Source: GCA-002282575 sp964606405
GTDB taxonomy: Bacteria > Pseudomonadota > Gammaproteobacteria > Thiomicrospirales > Thiomicrospiraceae
Length of the DNA stretch: 57,558 bases
Reading direction: 5' to 3'
NCBI GenBank assembly: GCA_964606405.1
Contig: CAZSGH010000018.1
Location: forward strand, 1 to 57,558
The notes below the pieces were generated by a model that saw only the letters and a list, made by a program, of their open reading frames with translations, was not told the origin of the DNA and searched no databases. Within the stretch, counting starts at the first letter, position 1; each line of letters begins with the position of its first letter. A program made the translations under genes and the position numbers. Shown here in pieces: positions 15,913 through 25,011 of the stretch.

Positions 15913-17169
15913 TTAAATCAATAACAGTCCTATGCCCATTCCGCCGCCAATGGCGAATAAACCTGGTAATGCGTGGCGTGCCAGTGGTTTGCCACCAATA
16001 CTGATGACCAAGCTGATTTTAAACATTAAGTTAGCAATCAGCGCCAGTGCCACAGCAATGACAGCATCATTAAAGACGATGCGGTCTAAATTAAACATAC
16101 GCAAGGTGGATAGTACACTGGCATCGGCATCGGTTAGCCCTGATACTAATGCCACCATGTAAAGCCCGCTGTTGCCTGCAATATCTTGTAGCCAAGCAGC
16201 TGCTAACAACACAAAACCATAGAGCAAACCAAAAGAGAGCGCTGTTTTGAGTTCTGTTGGGTTTTTAATCTCTGGCATGGGTAACTCACCAGCGGCATTG
16301 AGCATTTTCCAGCTATAAGCGACCATCAACACACCAGGTAAAATACCACACAAAAATACCGTTGCAATCGCGTTAATCAGGGATGGCGCGACTAAACTGG
16401 CAATAATCCCTAAGCGGATCATCACCATGACATTGGCAATCAGAATCACAATTGCCGACATTTGGACAAGATTTTCATGTTTGGCAGCATGTCGAGAAAA
16501 CATCATGGTTGTTGCCGTGGATGAGGCAAGGCCACCAAAAATGCCAATCAGGGCAGCGCCGTGGCGTGCGCCGACAATGCGTAAAGCAAGATAGCCCGTG
16601 AGTGCCAGACCAGAAATCAGCACCACCATCCACCACACTTGACGAGGGTTAATGGCATCGTAAGGGCCAAAGTCGGCACTAGGAAGAATCGGCAAAATGA
16701 CCAAAGATAGAACAGCAAACTGCAAAATCGAGTTGATGTCTTTGGTCGTCATGCGCTCGGTGACTTGTTTCAGTTCTGCTTTGAGATACAGCAAAATGGT
16801 TGTTGCAATCGCCAACATAACCGCCAAACTTGAATGCCCAAACCAAACAGCAGCACCCAAGCCATAGGTAACAATAATGGCTGCTTCTGAGGTGAAGCCA
16901 CGATATTTTTCTTCATTGACTGTCGAGAAATTAGAAGCAACCATTGTCATCGAAAGTACAACCAAGCCGACAGCGAGTAGCCACGAACCACCGCCATTTT
17001 CGCCTAACATGGCAAATAAGCACCCCAGCATCGCAACCAGAGAAAAGGTTCTCAAGCCAGCAGCAGAGTCAGGTAGGCGTTCACGCTCCATACCAATCAG
17101 CAAACCAATCCCCAATGCGGTTGCGAAAGCCTCTACGGGTGCTGCCAATTCTGCTGCTAAAAAACTCAT
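15913..17169 (-). CDS. MgtC/SapB-related DUF4010 family membrane protein
   Basis: This polytopic membrane protein of 418 residues contains about 11-12 hydrophobic helices. It begins with an MgtC/SapB-like domain (ATALGIGLLIGMERERLPDSAAGLRTFSLVAMLG) and continues into the DUF4010 region (GIFGGLASSTATTMMFSRHAAK, LVSGLTDADASVLSTLRMF). The function of these long MgtC-like proteins is not established; ion transport is often suggested. I chose ATG 17169 because the homologous sequence begins there. An upstream extension to 17292 adds an unrelated stretch overlapping a repeat. The gene is inverted between two parts of the peptide importer. Confidence 0.85.
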   Translation of the reverse strand: MSFLAAELAAPVEAFATALGIGLLIGMERERLPDSAAGLRTFSLVAMLGCLFAMLGENGGGSWLLAVGLVVLSMTMVASNFSTVNEEKYRGFTSEAAIIVTYGLGAAVWFGHSSLAVMLAIATTILLYLKAELKQVTERMTTKDINSILQFAVLSLVILPILPSADFGPYDAINPRQVWWMVVLISGLALTGYLALRIVGARHGAALIGIFGGLASSTATTMMFSRHAAKHENLVQMSAIVILIANVMVMIRLGIIASLVAPSLINAIATVFLCGILPGVLMVAYSWKMLNAAGELPMPEIKNPTELKTALSFGLLYGFVLLAAAWLQDIAGNSGLYMVALVSGLTDADASVLSTLRMFNLDRIVFNDAVIAVALALIANLMFKISLVISIGGKPLARHALPGLFAIGGGMGIGLLLI

Positions 17170-17247
17170 ATTTTTTCTCGTATGTTTCTGGATCGGGCTA
17201 TTGTTATACAATTCATCGAATGATGTCTGAGATGATAGCATATAATA

Positions 17248-17390
17248 GGACATCTCTAAAAACCTCGATTTTCTTGTTTTTAGACTTTCCAAGTTTGTTT
17301 TTTAGCGGAAGGATTGGGTAGTATCAATGGGTTAGATGCTACTTCAAGTAGTTCCTTCCAGCAGACCTCCTACCAGTTGGGTTTTTCAAT
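17248..17390 (+). repeat. Family A intergenic repeat, copy 7
   Basis: CATCTCTAAAAACCTCG...CTTGTTTTTAGACTTTCC, then TTTTTTAGCGGAAGGATTGGG, a variable middle, TTCCTTCCAGCAGACCTCC and TACCAGTTGGGTTTTT. It is colinear with copy 3 and lies in the divergent gap between the DUF4010 gene and the ATPase gene. Confidence 0.8.
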
Positions 17391-17474
17391 AATAAAACCT
17401 TGCGGATGTGGCTGACAGCGCCAATAATACCGATACAAACAATACGAAATAATTGAGAAAATGAATTGAATGTC

Positions 17475-19085
17475 ATGAATCCAAACAGCTTACTCGCGGT
17501 AAAAAATCTGACCATTAGCTTAGCCGATCAGCGACAGTTGGTCGATGATGTTTCTTTTACACTTGCCAAAGGCGAAATTTTTGCGTTGGTAGGCGAGTCT
17601 GGGTCGGGTAAGTCATTGACTGCTTTGTCAATTATGCGATTATTGCCACACAATATGCGCGTGCAGGGTGATATTGTGCTCGAAGATCAGGTCATCACTG
17701 ATTTGCCAGAAAAGCAGATGTTATCGGTTCGTGGCGGACGTATCGGCATGATTTTCCAAGAACCGATGACGGCACTGAATCCGCTGATGCGCGTTGGGGC
17801 GCAGATTGCTGAAGTATTACAACTACATACGAATCTGCGCGGGCAAGCACAGCGCACGCGAGTGATAGAACTGCTAACCGAGGTCGGCATTCCTAATCCC
17901 GAAGAACGGCTGAATTGGTATCCGCATCAACTTTCTGGCGGACAAAAACAGCGGATTATGATCGCCATGGCATTAGCAGGTGAGCCAGAGTTGTTGATCG
18001 CCGATGAACCCACAACCGCTCTAGATGTGACCATTCAAGCGCAAGTGCTTGAATTGTTGTTGTCGATTCAAAAAGCACGCGGTTTGGCGGTGTTGTTTAT
18101 TACCCACGATATGGGGCTGGTAGCGCAGTTGGCAGATCGGGTGGGAGTGATGTTGCAGGGTAAGCTGCTCGAAGTCTTACCTGTGACAGAATTTTTCAAA
18201 TCGGCACATCACGCGTACACCAAGCGGCTCATTGCTAATGCATTGCCAACACAAGATTTTCGCGCTGCTGTTGCCGATGTTACCCCCGTGTTATCTACTG
18301 ATGGCTTGCGCGTTGCCTTTGCAGGTCGACGCAAAGGTTGGATGCTGCGTAAACAGCCCGATACGGTTGCCGTCGATGGCATAGACTTACACATTGCTAA
18401 GGGTGAAACCCTTGCCTTGGTGGGTGAGTCTGGGTGTGGTAAAACGACGCTGGCGCAAGCGCTATTACGCCTAACACCAGCACAGGGGAAGGTATCGTTT
18501 TTAGGGCAGTCGCTGCTGGGGTTAACCGATAAACAAATGCGCCCCGTGCGTAAGTCGTTGCAAGTAGTGTTTCAAGATCCTTACGGTGCGTTTAATCCGC
18601 GCATGACGGTGGGTAAGATTATTCGTGAAGGTATGGATAGCCTGAATGTCGGTTTGCCAGAAAATCGTGCGGCACGGGTGGCAGAGTTGCTCACCTTAGT
18701 GGGGCTAGATGCTGCACATCAACATCGTTACCCGCACGAGTTTTCTGGCGGGCAGCGTCAGCGTATTGGGATAGCGCGTGCGTTAGCTGTCGAGCCAAAA
18801 CTGATTATTTGTGATGAGCCAACGAGCGCCTTAGATGTGACGGTTCGTGGTCAGATTTTGGATTTGCTGGACGAGTTACAACAGAAAATGGGCGTTTCCT
18901 ATTTGTTTATCACCCACGATTTATCTATTGTGCCACGCATTGCCCATCGGGTTGCCGTGATGCAAGCGGGTAAAATTGTCGAAACAGGCGCAACTGAGCA
19001 GGTACTCAAACATCCACAGCAAGCATACACAAAAGCATTGCTTGCCAGTGCGCCACATCGCTATTTGCAGGAAAGATTGAGCTAG
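17475..19085 (+). CDS. yejF: ABC peptide importer double ATPase, YejF-like
   Basis: This protein of about 536 residues has two complete ATP-binding cassettes, as in YejF and fused DppDF proteins. Cassette 1 has Walker A GESGSGKSLT, signature LSGGQKQR and Walker B LLIADEPTTALD. Cassette 2 has GESGCGKTTL, FSGGQRQR and LIICDEPTSALD. The EPMTALNPLMRVG and DPYGAFNPRMTVG segments after the Q-loops are typical of peptide importers. ATG 17475 is preferred over a TTG 9 nt upstream. It should energise the two permeases encoded at 13560-15857, from which it is separated by an inverted gene and a repeat, so it must have its own promoter. Confidence 0.9.
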   Translation: MNPNSLLAVKNLTISLADQRQLVDDVSFTLAKGEIFALVGESGSGKSLTALSIMRLLPHNMRVQGDIVLEDQVITDLPEKQMLSVRGGRIGMIFQEPMTALNPLMRVGAQIAEVLQLHTNLRGQAQRTRVIELLTEVGIPNPEERLNWYPHQLSGGQKQRIMIAMALAGEPELLIADEPTTALDVTIQAQVLELLLSIQKARGLAVLFITHDMGLVAQLADRVGVMLQGKLLEVLPVTEFFKSAHHAYTKRLIANALPTQDFRAAVADVTPVLSTDGLRVAFAGRRKGWMLRKQPDTVAVDGIDLHIAKGETLALVGESGCGKTTLAQALLRLTPAQGKVSFLGQSLLGLTDKQMRPVRKSLQVVFQDPYGAFNPRMTVGKIIREGMDSLNVGLPENRAARVAELLTLVGLDAAHQHRYPHEFSGGQRQRIGIARALAVEPKLIICDEPTSALDVTVRGQILDLLDELQQKMGVSYLFITHDLSIVPRIAHRVAVMQAGKIVETGATEQVLKHPQQAYTKALLASAPHRYLQERLS

Positions 19086-19100
19086 CAGCCTAAAAGCTCG

Positions 19101-19165
19101 CCATTCACGCGAAAGCGGGAATCTATCTTCTTAACTTCATGGATCCCCGCCTACGCGGGGATGAC
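19101..19165. repeat. Family B 65-bp double-hairpin repeat, copy 1
   Basis: A first palindrome (CACGCGAAAGCGGGAATC, imperfect) and a second (ATCCCCGC-CTA-CGCGGGGAT) are separated by TATCTTCTTAACTTCATGG. The outer edges CCATTC and GATGAC are complementary in part. The aligned copies at 27511 and 28939 have exactly the same length. Confidence 0.85.
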
Positions 19166-19179
19166 GAAATATGACATAA

Positions 19180-20049
19180 CTAGCAAGAGGATTGTTCTAG
19201 CAGTTTACCAAACGCATCAGCAGAAATCGGACGCGAGAACAAGTAACCCTGCCCATAATCGCAGCCCATCGCGGTGAGTAGGTCACGTTGCGCTTCAGTT
19301 TCGATGCCTTCTGCAACCACTTTAATGCCAAGTTTATGTGCCATAACGATAATCGCTTCGCATAGCACCAAATCGTCAGAGTCATTTTGCATATTACGCA
19401 CAAAAGACTGGTCGATTTTAATATAGTCAATATCAAATTTTTTGAGATAAGACAGCGAAGAGTAGCCCGTACCAAAGTCATCCATCGATACCTGAATGCC
19501 ATTATCGCGGAAAGCCAGTAGTTGCTGTTGGATGGGTTTGGTCGCATCCATTAACAGTCCCTCAGTAATTTCAACGATTAAATTTTTCCCCGATAACCCT
19601 AACGTCTGTAAATTGGTAATCCAACTTTCGTTGAGTGTTGGATTATGTTGAAATTGCAATGGTGACGTATTAATACTCATCTGAAAGTTAGGGCAAACTT
19701 TTGACCAAACGGCTGCCTGAGCACAGGCTTTTTGAAATACCCAGTCTCCTAACGCAACGATCATGCCTGTCTCTTCTGCCAAGGGAATAAAATCTGCGGG
19801 TGAGATTAATCCTTTTATAGGGTGTTGCCAACGTACTAGTGCCTCTGCTTTATGGATTTGCTTTGTTTTGAGGTCAATGATAGGTTGATAAACAAGATAA
19901 AATTGTTGTTTTTCAACACCAACATGCAAGTCGCTAATCATCTGTAAACGTTTTTGAGCGGTTTCTTGCATCTCGAATGTAAAGTAGTGATGACGATTAC
20001 GTCCCAATGCTTTTGCCGCATACATGGCTTGGTCGGCATGTTTTACCAA
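19180..20049 (-). CDS. EAL-domain c-di-GMP phosphodiesterase part of a frameshifted sensor protein
   Basis: This is the C-terminal part of a PAS-GAF-GGDEF-EAL protein, not an independent gene. It has no proper start: the first residues, VKHADQAMYAAKALGRNRHHYF, are the end of the GGDEF domain, whose beginning lies in the overlapping frame upstream. The EAL domain looks catalytically complete, with KAEALVRWQHP, a QFQHNPTL-type strand, DDFGTGYSSLSYLKKFDIDYIKIDQSFV and VVAEGIET. One extra base in the A5 run at 20077-20081 (plus strand) would join the two frames into a product of about 1,107 residues. Confidence 0.85.
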   Translation of the reverse strand: MVKHADQAMYAAKALGRNRHHYFTFEMQETAQKRLQMISDLHVGVEKQQFYLVYQPIIDLKTKQIHKAEALVRWQHPIKGLISPADFIPLAEETGMIVALGDWVFQKACAQAAVWSKVCPNFQMSINTSPLQFQHNPTLNESWITNLQTLGLSGKNLIVEITEGLLMDATKPIQQQLLAFRDNGIQVSMDDFGTGYSSLSYLKKFDIDYIKIDQSFVRNMQNDSDDLVLCEAIIVMAHKLGIKVVAEGIETEAQRDLLTAMGCDYGQGYLFSRPISADAFGKLLEQSSC

Positions 20050-22502
20050 GGTATCAATATGCTCTGCATCATCTGGAAAAAGGTAATGCCAATACTTGCC
20101 GAAACGTAGGCTAAATGTCCATTTAAATCAAACGGCATGGACAACATGGTTAAAATGCTTTTGCTTACTTTTTCAACGATATTAATATCTTTAAGCTCAC
20201 CGAGAATGACGGTAAATTCATCGCCGCCAATTCTGGCAACGGTATCGCTTTCGCGCACGCAGCTTAATATGCGTTGCGTGGCTTGTTTCAGTAATAAATC
20301 ACCAATATCATGCCCTAAGCTATCATTGACCTCTTTAAAATGATCCAAATCCAAAAAAAGTAACGCTAAAGGTAGCTGGGCATGATGTGATTTTTTGATT
20401 TCTTGATTCAGGCGATCATAAAACATTTGACGATTGGGAAGCTCTGTCAGTGAGTCAAAATTGGCTTGATTCCAAATAAGTTGTTCGCTTTCTTTATGTA
20501 TTGTGATATCCCAAAACAGCGCAACCCTGCGATGGGGTGAACCATCTGGATGAACAATGGTATTGATGGTCAGCCATTCAGGAAATATTTCGCCATTTTT
20601 GCGTTTATTCCAAACCTCGCCTTTCCACGAGCCTGTTTCGTTGAGCGATTGCCACATCAGCTGATAAAAGTTTGGTTCTTGTTTGCCCGATTGAAGCATT
20701 TTGGGTGTATTGCCGATGGCTTCTTCTGCTGTATAGCCTGTTAAGCTTGTAAATGCAGGGTTTGTGGCGATAATTGTGCCGTTAGCATCTGTAATCATCA
20801 TGGCTTCACTGCTGTGTTGATACACCATGTCTGCGAGTTTTAGTGCCTCTTGTGCTTGATGTTGCTCTATCGCAACAGCGGCTAATTGGCTAGCATGCTC
20901 AATAAGCTGAATATCTTGTGTATTTAGTTCACGATGCTGTTGGTAGTAAGTTGTTAATGCACCGAGTATTTTATGATTAGCGCCCCAAATCGGTTCTGAC
21001 CAACAGGTGATCTTGCCGCTATGTTGCGCAAGTGGCGTGTTGGCGAGCCATGGTAGTTCTGCCGTGGTATTCTCAGTGATGACGCGTTTTGCTTGAAAAA
21101 CGGCCTCACCGCAAGCGCAGGTGTTTGAGTTGTTATGGACAGATAGTCGCGGTCTTTGGCAGTTTTGTGGTAAGTTTGGCGTATTGGCAACGTGAAGCTT
21201 TTGTGTGTAAGGATCTAGTCTAAATATTGTGCTAAAAAATTGTCTGTTTTCTAGATTGATTTGTTCTGCAATCGTCGTTAAAACAGTGTCAATTGCTGAA
21301 CCTGTTGCCATTAACTCTAAGATATAGCGTTTGTTATCTTCTCGTTGTTCTATTTGTTTACGCAAGCTGATATCTTGCGTAAAAGCCAAACTGAAGGTTT
21401 CACCATTGTATTCAATAAAACTAGCATTAACTTCAACAGGAAACCGACTGCCATCTTTACGAATGTGGGTTGTTTCTGCTCTAAACTTACCACGTTGCTG
21501 GTGCTGTTGCCAGATGTTCTGCCAATCCTCAGCTTGGATATTGGCATCCCAATCCCAAACGGAGAGAGAGCGTAGTTCTGAATTGGTATAACCCAACATG
21601 TCACAAGCAGCTTGGTTGGCATAAGCAGGTTTGCCATTAGCGTCAATACGGGCAATAGAAACATCTGTATGCTCCAAAGCAAACTGATTGAGCCAACGTT
21701 CACTTTCAGTACGTTTACTATCGGTAATATCTTCGTAAATGCCCAGTACACCTATTACTTCTTGGTGTTCGTTTTGTAGTGGAACTTTAGAAGTTCGCAA
21801 CCAAATATGCTGTCCGTTTGGTGTTGTTTGTGGTTCTTCATAAGCCAATTTAATGTTGCGACGATTCATCACGTCAATGTCATCTGCACGGTAAAGTTTA
21901 GCCTGATCTTTCCAGCTTAATTGGCGATCAATTTTGCCGATAATGGCTTGTGGAGATGATTCTCCTGCATCTTGTGCGAAACGGGTATTGCAGCCTAAAT
22001 ATCGTGAATCGCTATCTTTCCAGAAAATACGTACAGGCAAGCTTTCGATAATGGTTTGCAATAATTTTTGCGAATGACTCAGTTCAATAAATGCATTTGA
22101 TTGGGTGGTGATATCGTGAAGTGCACCTAAATATAGACCTGTGTAGGCATCCCCTAAGGTTGACGCCCACGCCATTACCGTTTTTTGTTCACCATTGGCA
22201 CAGCGCAATCTTGCTTCAAATGGTTCAAAACTAGTCTTGTTTTGAAGGCTTTTTTCAACGCGATCTTGCCACGTTTTCGCAATGTACTGCCGATACGCCT
22301 CGTCAGGGTAGGCAAGCGGCCACCAACGTTCAGCAGTCGGCATATCGGCATGGTGATAGCCAAAAACCTGGGTAAAAACAGTGTTGATACGAACAATGTT
22401 GCCGTCACTATCTAAAATCGCAATTGGTATTGGGCAGGCATTGATAATGCTGGCGAGGTGACTCAGTTTTTCTTCTGTTATACTGCAAGAGGGTGTCTTC
22501 AT
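20043..22502 (-). CDS. Multi-PAS/GAF sensor diguanylate cyclase part of a frameshifted GGDEF-EAL protein
   Basis: This frame encodes 819 residues. The domains in order are: PAS near 15-135, PAS near 140-255 (ITDSKRTES boundary), PAS near 265-380, a GAF domain near 390-545 (ILELMATGSAIDTVLTTIAEQINLENRQF), PAS near 550-665, and GGDEF from about 680 with an intact RIGGDEFTVIL site (GGDEF at 759-763). No membrane helix is seen, so it should be cytoplasmic. After YVSASIGITFF the frame runs into 9 unrelated residues and a stop, while the expected continuation is found in the overlapping frame. Full-length homologues make and degrade c-di-GMP. Here either the gene is broken or the assembly has lost one base. 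Confidence 0.88.
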   Translation of the reverse strand: MKTPSCSITEEKLSHLASIINACPIPIAILDSDGNIVRINTVFTQVFGYHHADMPTAERWWPLAYPDEAYRQYIAKTWQDRVEKSLQNKTSFEPFEARLRCANGEQKTVMAWASTLGDAYTGLYLGALHDITTQSNAFIELSHSQKLLQTIIESLPVRIFWKDSDSRYLGCNTRFAQDAGESSPQAIIGKIDRQLSWKDQAKLYRADDIDVMNRRNIKLAYEEPQTTPNGQHIWLRTSKVPLQNEHQEVIGVLGIYEDITDSKRTESERWLNQFALEHTDVSIARIDANGKPAYANQAACDMLGYTNSELRSLSVWDWDANIQAEDWQNIWQQHQQRGKFRAETTHIRKDGSRFPVEVNASFIEYNGETFSLAFTQDISLRKQIEQREDNKRYILELMATGSAIDTVLTTIAEQINLENRQFFSTIFRLDPYTQKLHVANTPNLPQNCQRPRLSVHNNSNTCACGEAVFQAKRVITENTTAELPWLANTPLAQHSGKITCWSEPIWGANHKILGALTTYYQQHRELNTQDIQLIEHASQLAAVAIEQHQAQEALKLADMVYQHSSEAMMITDANGTIIATNPAFTSLTGYTAEEAIGNTPKMLQSGKQEPNFYQLMWQSLNETGSWKGEVWNKRKNGEIFPEWLTINTIVHPDGSPHRRVALFWDITIHKESEQLIWNQANFDSLTELPNRQMFYDRLNQEIKKSHHAQLPLALLFLDLDHFKEVNDSLGHDIGDLLLKQATQRILSCVRESDTVARIGGDEFTVILGELKDINIVEKVSKSILTMLSMPFDLNGHLAYVSASIGITFFQMMQSILIPW

Positions 22503-22553
22503 CTTAGCTCGCTTCGGGGTTCTGTTTGCTTTTTCGTACCATTCTAACCGAGT

Positions 22554-24137
22554 CTATCCAAATTTAGGAATACGTATTACTTGCCCATCTTTAAGTGTAC
22601 TCTTAATGTTTGCTTGATTAAACTCAGCTAAGAGTGCAGGGGAAATGCCATGTTGCTTTCCCAGTGTTTGCCAAGTATCGCCTTTTTTGCTCACAACATT
22701 GTTGATGCGCTCAATTGGAATAATGAGCTGCTGTCCCGCTTTGAGTTGTGTTTTGGTATCAAAACGATTGATGGTTACCAGTGTTTTGAGTGATATATGG
22801 TAGTAATTAGCGACAGAATTAAGTGTTTGCCCTTTTGTTAGCGTATGCAAGATTTTGGGCTTGTTAGCCAGTTCTCGGCGTTCGTCACGAATGATCTTAT
22901 TATGCTTTTCCCTGTTTTCGAGCGACAAGGTGCTATTTAAAATGCTTTGTGCTTGGGTTTCGGTATTGCTATCGAGCGTTGTTTGTCCACACGGAATGAG
23001 CAACGATTGTCCAACCTTGGGCTGTGCATCCGTTAAGCGATTAATTTTAACGATCATTTCGGGCGTTGTTTCATAGCGTGTCGACAAGGTTTCTAGTGTG
23101 TCGTTTAAGCCACAGGTATGCGAAATCCAGTTACCATTCGTTTGCGGCGCAAACTTGGTTAGGTTGACAGCAAACGTGCGTAGTTTGTCAATCGGAACTA
23201 AGACGTGACTGGTTCCCGATGGATCGGTGGCAATGCGCTTGTGTCCTGCATTAAAACGATGAAAGTCTTCCCAGCTCATTTCTGCCATTTGCGCCGCTGT
23301 TGCAAGATCGATTTGTTGATCCACTTCGATGCGCGTTAAATAAGGCACATTAGGGATGTCGGGTAAATTAAGACGATAGCTTTCTGGTGCTTGAATCATT
23401 TTAGCAACAGCTAATAACTTAGGAACATAACGCTGTGTTTCACCTGGTAATTCTAAATTCCAATAATCAGTCGATTTGCCTTTTGCTTTGTTTTTGTTGA
23501 TGGCATTACGTACGGTAATTGCCCCCGCATTGTAAGCTGCTAGCGTATGCAGCCAGTCGCCATCAAAACGTTTATTCAGACTTTGCAGATAGTCTAATGC
23601 TGCCATTGTCGATAAGTAAACATCGCGACGACCATCGAACCACCAGTTATTTTTAATGCCGCGTACCTGAGCAGTGTCGGGGGTAAACTGCCACATGCCA
23701 GAGGCATTGGCCTCGGATAACGCACGAGGATGAAAAGCACTTTCAATCACTGGCAAGAGCGCGATTTCCATCGGCATGTTACGTTTATCTAACTCGTCTA
23801 CAATCATGAACAAATAGGGCTTGGCGCGCACAAAAACTTCGGGCAAGGTCTTAGGGCGGGTGCGATAAAAATCTATCTCGCGCTGAATACGAGGCGGTAC
23901 GCCTTGATCCAGTTGATAGTTGTTAGTGATGCGTTGCCAGATGCTTTCGTTTTCATTGCGCTGTTCATCGGCGGTTAAATCGATCTCTTTTAGCTCTGTT
24001 AGACTATAGTTAAGAACGGGTCCTTTTTTAGCACGAGTGGATGTGCTGGTGCTTCCGTCTCCCGTTTCTTTCAGTCCTGCACATCCAGCAAGCAAGGCAG
24101 AGGCAAGAAGTAGTGCAAGGGGCGTTTTAATTTTCAT
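22554..24137 (-). CDS. mltD: Membrane-bound lytic murein transglycosylase D (MltD-like)
   Basis: This 527-residue lipoprotein has the lipobox SALLAGC near residue 19. The lysozyme-like SLT domain contains VIESAFHPRALSEANASGMWQF, where the catalytic Glu is in the first part, followed by DVYLSTMAALDYLQSLNKRFDGDWLHTLAAYNAG. Three LysM peptidoglycan-binding repeats follow near residues 340-385, 430-475 and 480-525. The enzyme cleaves glycan strands to 1,6-anhydro ends. The ATG overlaps the gloB stop (ATGA), and the neighbourhood mltD-gloB matches that in enterobacteria. Confidence 0.93.
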   Translation of the reverse strand: MKIKTPLALLLASALLAGCAGLKETGDGSTSTSTRAKKGPVLNYSLTELKEIDLTADEQRNENESIWQRITNNYQLDQGVPPRIQREIDFYRTRPKTLPEVFVRAKPYLFMIVDELDKRNMPMEIALLPVIESAFHPRALSEANASGMWQFTPDTAQVRGIKNNWWFDGRRDVYLSTMAALDYLQSLNKRFDGDWLHTLAAYNAGAITVRNAINKNKAKGKSTDYWNLELPGETQRYVPKLLAVAKMIQAPESYRLNLPDIPNVPYLTRIEVDQQIDLATAAQMAEMSWEDFHRFNAGHKRIATDPSGTSHVLVPIDKLRTFAVNLTKFAPQTNGNWISHTCGLNDTLETLSTRYETTPEMIVKINRLTDAQPKVGQSLLIPCGQTTLDSNTETQAQSILNSTLSLENREKHNKIIRDERRELANKPKILHTLTKGQTLNSVANYYHISLKTLVTINRFDTKTQLKAGQQLIIPIERINNVVSKKGDTWQTLGKQHGISPALLAEFNQANIKSTLKDGQVIRIPKFG

Positions 24138-24937
24138 GGGGAAACTTCCAGTATGCCTGTGCTGTCAAGCTGATCTTTCCATGCGCGTAAATGGGCAAAA
24201 CGCTCAATAGGTGTTTCGCTTTTGATACCAGAGTGGGTATCAATTGCTTGATGAAGCTTTGTGGATTCTGTTCTTAAAAAAGGATTGGTTGCCAGTTCTT
24301 CGCTCAATAAACTGGGCAAGGTTGGCAAGCCTTGACGACGTAAGCGGATCACCTGATCGAGTCGCTCGGCTGTTGCTTGATTGTCAGGTTCGCTAATCTG
24401 TGCAAAACGCAGGTTGGCTAGGGTATATTCATGGGCACAGTAAATCTTTGTTTGCTGGGGCAGGACACTAATGCGTGCTAAGGTTGCTGTCATTTGTGCT
24501 GCTGTTCCGCCATTAAATAAGCGTCCACAACCACCCGCAAATAGCGCATCACCACAAAAGAGTGCTTGAGCACTGGGCAGATAGTAACCAATTTGGTCTG
24601 GCGTATGTCCCGATAAATCTATTATTGTGATGTTAAGTGCATCAATGTTGAGCGTATCCTTGATCGATAACGGATGATGGCTAAAGGGCAGCTGTGCCGA
24701 ACGATTCGCATAAACAAAACAGTTCGGATATGCGTCCAACAAGCCTTGCACGCCACCAATATGGTCGTGATGTGTGTGGGTAATCAAAATCGCGGTTAGG
24801 TTGCGCTGATGTGTCTTTAGCCATTCGATAACGGGCGCTGATTCGCTGGGATCAATGACCACAGTCGATGTGCCTTGTGTTATTATCCAGATGTAATTGT
24901 CATCGAGCGCAGCCACGCCAACGATATCTATTGCCAT
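24134..24937 (-). CDS. gloB: Hydroxyacylglutathione hydrolase (glyoxalase II)
   Basis: This metallo-beta-lactamase-fold enzyme hydrolyses S-lactoylglutathione in methylglyoxal detoxification. The metal-binding THTHHDHIGG lies near residue 55, followed by the later ligands (SGHTPDQIGYY, FCGDALFAGGCGRLF, YCAHEYTLANLRFA). I chose the ATG at 24937, giving about 267 residues and a normal N-terminus (MAIDIVGVAALDDNYIWII). An in-frame start at 25096 would run across the divergent methyltransferase gene. It is coupled to mltD by a 4-nt overlap. Confidence 0.9.
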   Translation of the reverse strand: MAIDIVGVAALDDNYIWIITQGTSTVVIDPSESAPVIEWLKTHQRNLTAILITHTHHDHIGGVQGLLDAYPNCFVYANRSAQLPFSHHPLSIKDTLNIDALNITIIDLSGHTPDQIGYYLPSAQALFCGDALFAGGCGRLFNGGTAAQMTATLARISVLPQQTKIYCAHEYTLANLRFAQISEPDNQATAERLDQVIRLRRQGLPTLPSLLSEELATNPFLRTESTKLHQAIDTHSGIKSETPIERFAHLRAWKDQLDSTGILEVSP

Positions 24938-25011
24938 ATTGTCGTTATTTTTTTGAATCATTTGTTCATGATAGTCAAGCACTGTCTTGGGGTCAATGAC
25001 TAGGAGATAAG

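Noticed and set aside
19180..20049. Independent EAL-only gene
   Set aside because: Its first residues are the end of a GGDEF domain, the apparent start is a TTG with no ribosome-binding site, and it overlaps the upstream frame exactly where a one-base shift would fuse them.
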